Source of the DNA: Candidatus Marinarcus aquaticus
Lineage (GTDB): Bacteria; Campylobacterota; Campylobacteria; Campylobacterales; Arcobacteraceae
Assembly (NCBI RefSeq): GCF_004116335.1
Contig: NZ_PDKN01000010.1
Span: 1 to 64,000 of the forward strand
DNA: 64,000 nt
Direction: 5' to 3'
In this document: piece by piece, positions 61,416 through 64,000 of the stretch
Numbering within the stretch: the stretch's first letter is position 1
Layout: every line of letters starts with the position of its first letter
The notes under the pieces: model-generated
Databases searched by the model: none
What the model was told of the DNA's origin: nothing
The model's input: only the letters and a program-made list of their open reading frames with translations
Position numbers and translations under genes: made by a program

Positions 61416-61982
61416 ATGTCAAAAATATTTAAACTTATTTCCATGCTAATAATGTATGTTTTTTTATCAGGTTTCGTCAGCAGTAACAGCGCGCAAGAGG
61501 ACAGAGATGAAATTTTAAAAATGAAGAAAGAGACATTGGCATTATTAAAAGATAATGTTGAAGCCCAAATGCTTATGAATCGAGCATATGGCTACGCAGT
61601 GTTCAGTAACGTTGGAGTCAATGTCATACTCTTTTCAGCAGAAGGGGGGTATGGAGTTGCTCATGATAACCTTACAGGAGAAAACATCTATATGAAGATG
61701 GTTTCAGCTGGAGCAGGGTTTGGATTTGGTTTAAAAGATTTTCGAGCAGTATTCATCTTTGAAAATAGAAAAGTTTTTGAAAACTTTGTTAATTATGGAT
61801 GGGAAGCCAATGCCCAAGCAGATGTTGCAGTCAAAGCTGAAAATAAAGGTGCAGCAGTAAATGCAGCTATTACCATTGCTCCAGGAATTAAATTGTATAA
61901 GATCACAAAAAACGGGGTAGCACTGCAAGCGACCATTCAAGGGACAAAATACTGGAAAGATGATCGATTGAACAACGAATAG
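61416..61982 (+). CDS. Exported SYLF/YSC84-domain lipid-binding protein
   Basis: A 188-residue protein. A signal peptide is visible (KIFKLISMLIMYVFLSGFVSS), then a SYLF domain: AYGYAVFSNVGVNVILFSAEGGYGVAHD, MVSAGAGFGFGLKDFRAVFIFEN, with the AQADVAVKAENKG strand and QGTKYWKD at the end. The family binds phosphoinositides or other lipids in eukaryotes. Bacterial secreted members are of unknown role, probably in the envelope. It has its own promoter, and its stop is 6 bases from the first repeat unit of the small-RNA promoter that follows. Confidence 0.83.
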   Translation: MSKIFKLISMLIMYVFLSGFVSSNSAQEDRDEILKMKKETLALLKDNVEAQMLMNRAYGYAVFSNVGVNVILFSAEGGYGVAHDNLTGENIYMKMVSAGAGFGFGLKDFRAVFIFENRKVFENFVNYGWEANAQADVAVKAENKGAAVNAAITIAPGIKLYKITKNGVALQATIQGTKYWKDDRLNNE

Positions 61983-61987
61983 TTGTG

Positions 61988-62041
61988 TTAATTTTTTGTT
62001 AACGTTTTGTTGTCTCACAATTAACGGTTGAGTGTTATAAT
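61988..62041 (+). promoter_or_regulatory. Promoter of small RNA 1 with four 11-bp-spaced TTAAC-like units
   Basis: Units begin at 61988 (TTAAT), 61999 (TTAAC), 62010 (TTGTC, degenerate) and 62021 (TTAAC), each 11 bp apart. The -10 TATAAT begins at 62036, 15 bp after the last unit. Tandem 11-bp repeats next to a -10 box are how PhoB/OmpR-type response regulators bind activated promoters. The same layout recurs base for base in spacing at 62181-62234. Confidence 0.65.
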
Positions 62042-62047
62042 TTTTTT

Positions 62048-62152
62048 ATCAATAAGTTATAGGCGTATAACTTACTGTTTAAGATAATTATATTTACGAT
62101 TTTTCATTCTCTCCCAAATAGGTACTCTCTTTTAGAGGGTACCTATTTTTTT
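62048..62152 (+). ncRNA. Predicted small RNA 1 (about 105 nt)
   Basis: Predicted from promoter and terminator. Transcription should begin at the A of ATCAATAAGT, six bases after the -10 box. A 5' hairpin has a perfect 9-bp stem (TAAGTTATA, loop GGCG, TATAACTTA at 62053-62074), then an AT-rich segment, then CTCTCCC next to the terminator. There is no ATG, GTG or TTG between the hairpin and the terminator, so it does not look coding. Its start ATCAATAAGT, length and layout match small RNA 2. No known RNA family is recognised. Confidence 0.65.
62116..62152 (+). terminator. Intrinsic terminator of small RNA 1
   Basis: A 14-bp stem AAATAGGTACTCTC/GAGGGTACCTATTT with one T-G pair, loop TTTTA, and a run of T to 62152. 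Very strong by inspection. Confidence 0.88.
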
Positions 62153-62180
62153 GCTTGTTTTTTATGTGAAAATGACCTAG

Positions 62181-62234
62181 TTAACCATTGGTTAACCATT
62201 GATTGGTTTTTTGTTAAGGCAAACAGATTATAAT
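62181..62234 (+). promoter_or_regulatory. Promoter of small RNA 2 with four 11-bp-spaced TTAAC-like units
   Basis: Units begin at 62181 (TTAAC), 62192 (TTAAC), 62203 (TTGGT, degenerate) and 62214 (TTAAG), then TATAAT at 62229, 15 bp after the last unit. Spacing is identical to the promoter of small RNA 1, although the bases between the units differ. TTAACCATTGGTTAA at 62181-62195 is also a perfect palindrome. Confidence 0.65.
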
Positions 62235-62240
62235 TTAATT

Positions 62241-62346
62241 ATCAATAAGTAACCAGTCACTTTACTTATTGAAACAGCGACTAACGTAAATTTAGACTCC
62301 CTCCTTTAATATAAAAAAGACACCCACCCTCGGGTGTCTTTTTTTT
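62241..62346 (+). ncRNA. Predicted small RNA 2 (about 106 nt)
   Basis: Starts with the same ATCAATAAGT as small RNA 1, at the same distance from its -10 box. A 5' hairpin pairs CAATAAGT (62243-62250) with ACTTATTG (62264-62271). A mostly unpaired middle follows with CTCCCTCC at 62298-62305, which could pair with GGAGG-type ribosome sites, then the terminator. There is no ATG on this strand. It appears to be a tandem paralogue of small RNA 1 that has diverged except in promoter, 5' end and overall plan. Confidence 0.65.
62313..62346 (+). terminator. Intrinsic terminator of small RNA 2
   Basis: Stem AAAAAAGACACCC/GGGTGTCTTTTTT with loop ACCCTC and T run to 62346. A textbook hairpin and U-tract. 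Confidence 0.9.
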
Positions 62347-62358
62347 GCTTTTTTTTGA

Positions 62359-62364
62359 TATACT
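62359..62364 (+). promoter_or_regulatory. -10 box of truD gene
   Basis: TATACT after a long T run, 19 bases before the ATG at 62383. The ribosome site is weak (AAAAAGAA). Confidence 0.45.
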
Positions 62365-62382
62365 TCCCTAAAAAGAACAATC

Positions 62383-63381
62383 ATGACGCGAACCTTTATC
62401 CAAGACTATACCCCACTTCATTTCAAGTTTTATCAAAACGTGGATGACTTTATCGTTGAAGAAGAACCCATTACGTTTACCAATAAAGGGAATTTTCTTA
62501 TTTTAAAAATACGAAAGAAGAATTTGGGTACGTGGGATTTAATAGAGAAGCTCTCAAAGGGACTTAACATCTATGATCATGAGATAGGTTATGCGGGGCT
62601 AAAAGATAAAAATGCAACCACCACACAATACATCTCCATACCAAGAAAATATGCCAAAGATATTAAAAAATTCAGACACAATAAAATTGAGATATTGGAG
62701 AGCTTTTTACATAAAACCAAGCTCAATATAGGGGATTTAAAAGGCAATACTTTTACGATTCGATTGCATGAAGTTAAACCAAAAATTGTACCTATGATTG
62801 AAAAAAGAGTCAAAGAGATAGCCAAGATAGGATTGCCAAACTTCTTTGGTTTTCAACGATTTGGAAAAGATATTGAACAAAACTTAGAAAAAGCACAAAA
62901 AATCATCTATGGTGACTTAAAGATACGAGACAGAAAACTGGAAAAGATGTTGATTTCGGCGTATCAAAGTGATTTCTTTAATAAATGGTTGTCCAAAAGA
63001 GTTGAGCTTTCAAAAGAGGAGTTTAAACTGCTGGATGGTGATGTGATGATGCAGTTAGACAATGATAAGCTCTTTACTCCAAAGCAAATAACACCAGAAA
63101 TCATCAAAGATTTTAAAGCACATAAAATTGTACCAACAGGGTTGTTGTGTGGAAGAAATGTCTTTAAAAGTATGGGAGAAGCCAGAAAGCTTGAAGCGCA
63201 GTTTGATGATACCTATATTCAAGAAAAAGGCTTAAGACGACCGGCGATTGTTTTTATTACAAATCAAAGTGTTTCATACAATGAAGAAGAGCAGACGTGT
63301 ACGTTGAGATTTACTTTGCCTAAAGCAGCTTATGCTACGGTACTAATAGAAAATATACTCAATACCAATATCAAACTATAA
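62383..63381 (+). CDS. truD: tRNA pseudouridine(13) synthase TruD
   Basis: A 332-residue pseudouridine synthase that converts U13 of tRNA(Glu). The active-site region reads IGYAGLKDKNATTTQYISI near residue 68 with the catalytic aspartate after GLK. NFFGFQRFGKD near 152 is the second TruD motif, and the terminal part has the TruD insertion domain. Length fits the epsilonproteobacterial form. It starts after the two small-RNA genes with its own -10 box and is convergent with the lipoprotein gene; the two genes overlap by 6 bases at their ends. Confidence 0.92.
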   Translation: MTRTFIQDYTPLHFKFYQNVDDFIVEEEPITFTNKGNFLILKIRKKNLGTWDLIEKLSKGLNIYDHEIGYAGLKDKNATTTQYISIPRKYAKDIKKFRHNKIEILESFLHKTKLNIGDLKGNTFTIRLHEVKPKIVPMIEKRVKEIAKIGLPNFFGFQRFGKDIEQNLEKAQKIIYGDLKIRDRKLEKMLISAYQSDFFNKWLSKRVELSKEEFKLLDGDVMMQLDNDKLFTPKQITPEIIKDFKAHKIVPTGLLCGRNVFKSMGEARKLEAQFDDTYIQEKGLRRPAIVFITNQSVSYNEEEQTCTLRFTLPKAAYATVLIENILNTNIKL

Positions 63382-63954
63382 AGAGGTGTTAGCAACCTCT
63401 TTAATCAACTCTTCAATGGACATTTTAAGTACCTCATTAAGAGCTTGTACGTAACCATAAGGTGTGTTTTCTTTACACTTTAAGCGTCTGTTGATTTGCT
63501 TACTTAAAAGTAAATTTCCCTTTTCAATAAGCTCAAAACTCATTGAAAGCATGGCATAGGATTCACCCCTCTCATGCAGATGATACATTTTATTGACCAC
63601 CGTATTTAAATAGATATCAGGAGTAAGGCGTGAACTGCTCATGCTTTGATGTTTAAACAGTTTAGCTTGAGCAAAGGCTTGTGTGAGTTGCAGTTGTAGC
63701 ATGGAAGAGGGAAAATCAATCCAACGGTTCTTTGCATACGCATCATATTCATACGCTTTGGTGGTATAAAAGATATTTTTAGTAGCAAATGCTCCATTGA
63801 TATAAGGCTGATTAATAAAAATGGTTTTATTTATGGTTTTGCTTGTCTTGCTTTGTGTATGAAAGTCAATGGCATAGGTGTTGAATGTAGGACTGTTTTT
63901 AACTGAGCATCCTGTCAATAACAACAGTATTAATAATATTGCATAATGTTTCAT
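63376..63954 (-). CDS. ABC-transporter auxiliary lipoprotein (PqiC/MlaD-partner type)
   Basis: About 192 residues. A lipoprotein signal KHYAILLILLLLTGCSVK ends in the lipobox L-T-G-C. The mature part matches ABC-transport auxiliary proteins: AYEYDAYAKNRWIDFPSSMLQLQLTQAFAQAKLF and a long beta-sheet region. The frame is open to 63972, but the ATG at 63954 has an AGGAGA ribosome site and gives a proper signal. Such lipoproteins work with MCE/Mla lipid-transport systems at the outer membrane. The end of an upstream gene of the same operon lies just before it. Confidence 0.8.
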   Translation of the reverse strand: MKHYAILLILLLLTGCSVKNSPTFNTYAIDFHTQSKTSKTINKTIFINQPYINGAFATKNIFYTTKAYEYDAYAKNRWIDFPSSMLQLQLTQAFAQAKLFKHQSMSSSRLTPDIYLNTVVNKMYHLHERGESYAMLSMSFELIEKGNLLLSKQINRRLKCKENTPYGYVQALNEVLKMSIEELIKEVANTSL

Positions 63955-63955
63955 T

Positions 63956-64000
63956 TTACTCTCCTGGACCATATTTAATTGGTTTCTCTTTAAAAAGAAT
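63956..64000 (-). CDS. C-terminal end of an upstream gene, probably MCE/MlaD-family (partial)
   Basis: On the minus strand the frame entering at base 64000 reads LFKEKPIKYGPGE and then TAA, one base before the lipoprotein start. Fourteen residues cannot identify a family. The guess of an MCE/MlaD protein rests only on the usual gene order with this type of lipoprotein. Its stop is nearly joined to the next start, so the two are one operon. Confidence 0.4.
   Translation of the reverse strand: MLFKEKPIKYGPGE

Noticed and set aside
61644-61649. G6 run in the SYLF gene as a phase-variable tract
   Set aside because: Six G is below the length usually seen to slip in Campylobacterota, and Gly-Gly is conserved in the family at this point.
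62048-62346. CRISPR, riboswitch or 6S RNA as an explanation of the truD upstream region
   Set aside because: There are no regular repeats and spacers, the terminators come before any coding leader, and the units are too short and differently folded for 6S RNA.

Overview
The window is low-GC DNA from a Campylobacterota bacterium, probably an Arcobacter- or Sulfurimonas-like lineage. The pointers are short AT-rich intergenic regions, promoters that are mostly a TATAAT-type -10 box with T-rich upstream DNA, a GEMLGAIAHQWRQP-type histidine kinase, an Ech-type hydrogenase beside a cytosolic uptake hydrogenase, and tightly overlapping genes. Genus and species cannot be fixed from the sequence alone. 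I saw no tRNA, rRNA, CRISPR array, transposase or integrase.

1-26.8 kb: the 3' part of a large surface-polysaccharide (O-antigen or capsule type) cluster, all on the + strand and mostly overlapping by 1-20 bases. It holds sugar-nucleotide and glycosyltransferase genes (WecB, GT2, GT4, a WecA/WbpL-like initiating transferase, an O-antigen ligase/polymerase), modification genes (AsnB, polysaccharide deacetylase, PIG-L deacetylase, two methyltransferases, two DegT aminotransferases, AAC(3), LbetaH, LpxD-like and FemAB-like acyltransferases), and an acyl-carrier-protein module (MaoC-SDR fusion, FkbH-like HAD, ACP). It also carries a PaaK-like adenylating enzyme and a KamA-type radical SAM aminomutase. 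Together they suggest a glycan decorated with unusual hydroxyacyl, glyceryl or beta-amino-acid groups. One methyltransferase carries a G8 tract typical of phase-variable genes. By eye this part is clearly more AT-rich than what follows.

26.8-35.2 kb: a PglF/WbpM-type nucleotide-sugar dehydratase with its own promoter, then a minus-strand tripartite RND efflux operon (TolC, adaptor, permease) ending in a TetR gene. A MarR gene is divergent from it, and two near-identical operator-like sites lie between.

35.3-44.3 kb: one polycistron coding for two different NiFe hydrogenases. First come an unusual flavoprotein-[2Fe-2S]-hydrogenase small-subunit fusion and its large subunit (cytosolic, group-2-like). 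Then comes a six-gene Ech-type energy-converting hydrogenase in echA-F order. The likely joint role is H2-driven reduction of NAD(P) and, using the ion gradient, of ferredoxin.

44.3-49.9 kb: an iron-acquisition block (AraC regulator, two TonB-dependent receptors) flanked by two diverged copies of a 63-bp segment that includes the end of the ferredoxin gene. This looks like a recombination insertion into the 3' end of the hydrogenase operon.

49.9-64 kb: signalling and housekeeping genes: a diguanylate cyclase, a Cache-PAS histidine kinase, a RimB/RimK/aspartoacylase-like cluster, MscS and CorA-like membrane proteins, DUF523-DUF1722 plus photolyase, MreB, a SYLF protein, TruD, and a lipoprotein of an MCE/Mla-type transporter. 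The only gene-free stretch over 300 bases (61983-62382) is the most striking part of the window. It appears to hold two tandem, paralogous small-RNA genes of about 105 nt. Each has the same promoter layout: four TTAAC-like units repeating every 11 bp, ending 15 bp (start to start) before a perfect TATAAT. Each also has a 5' hairpin, a C/U-rich segment and a strong intrinsic terminator.
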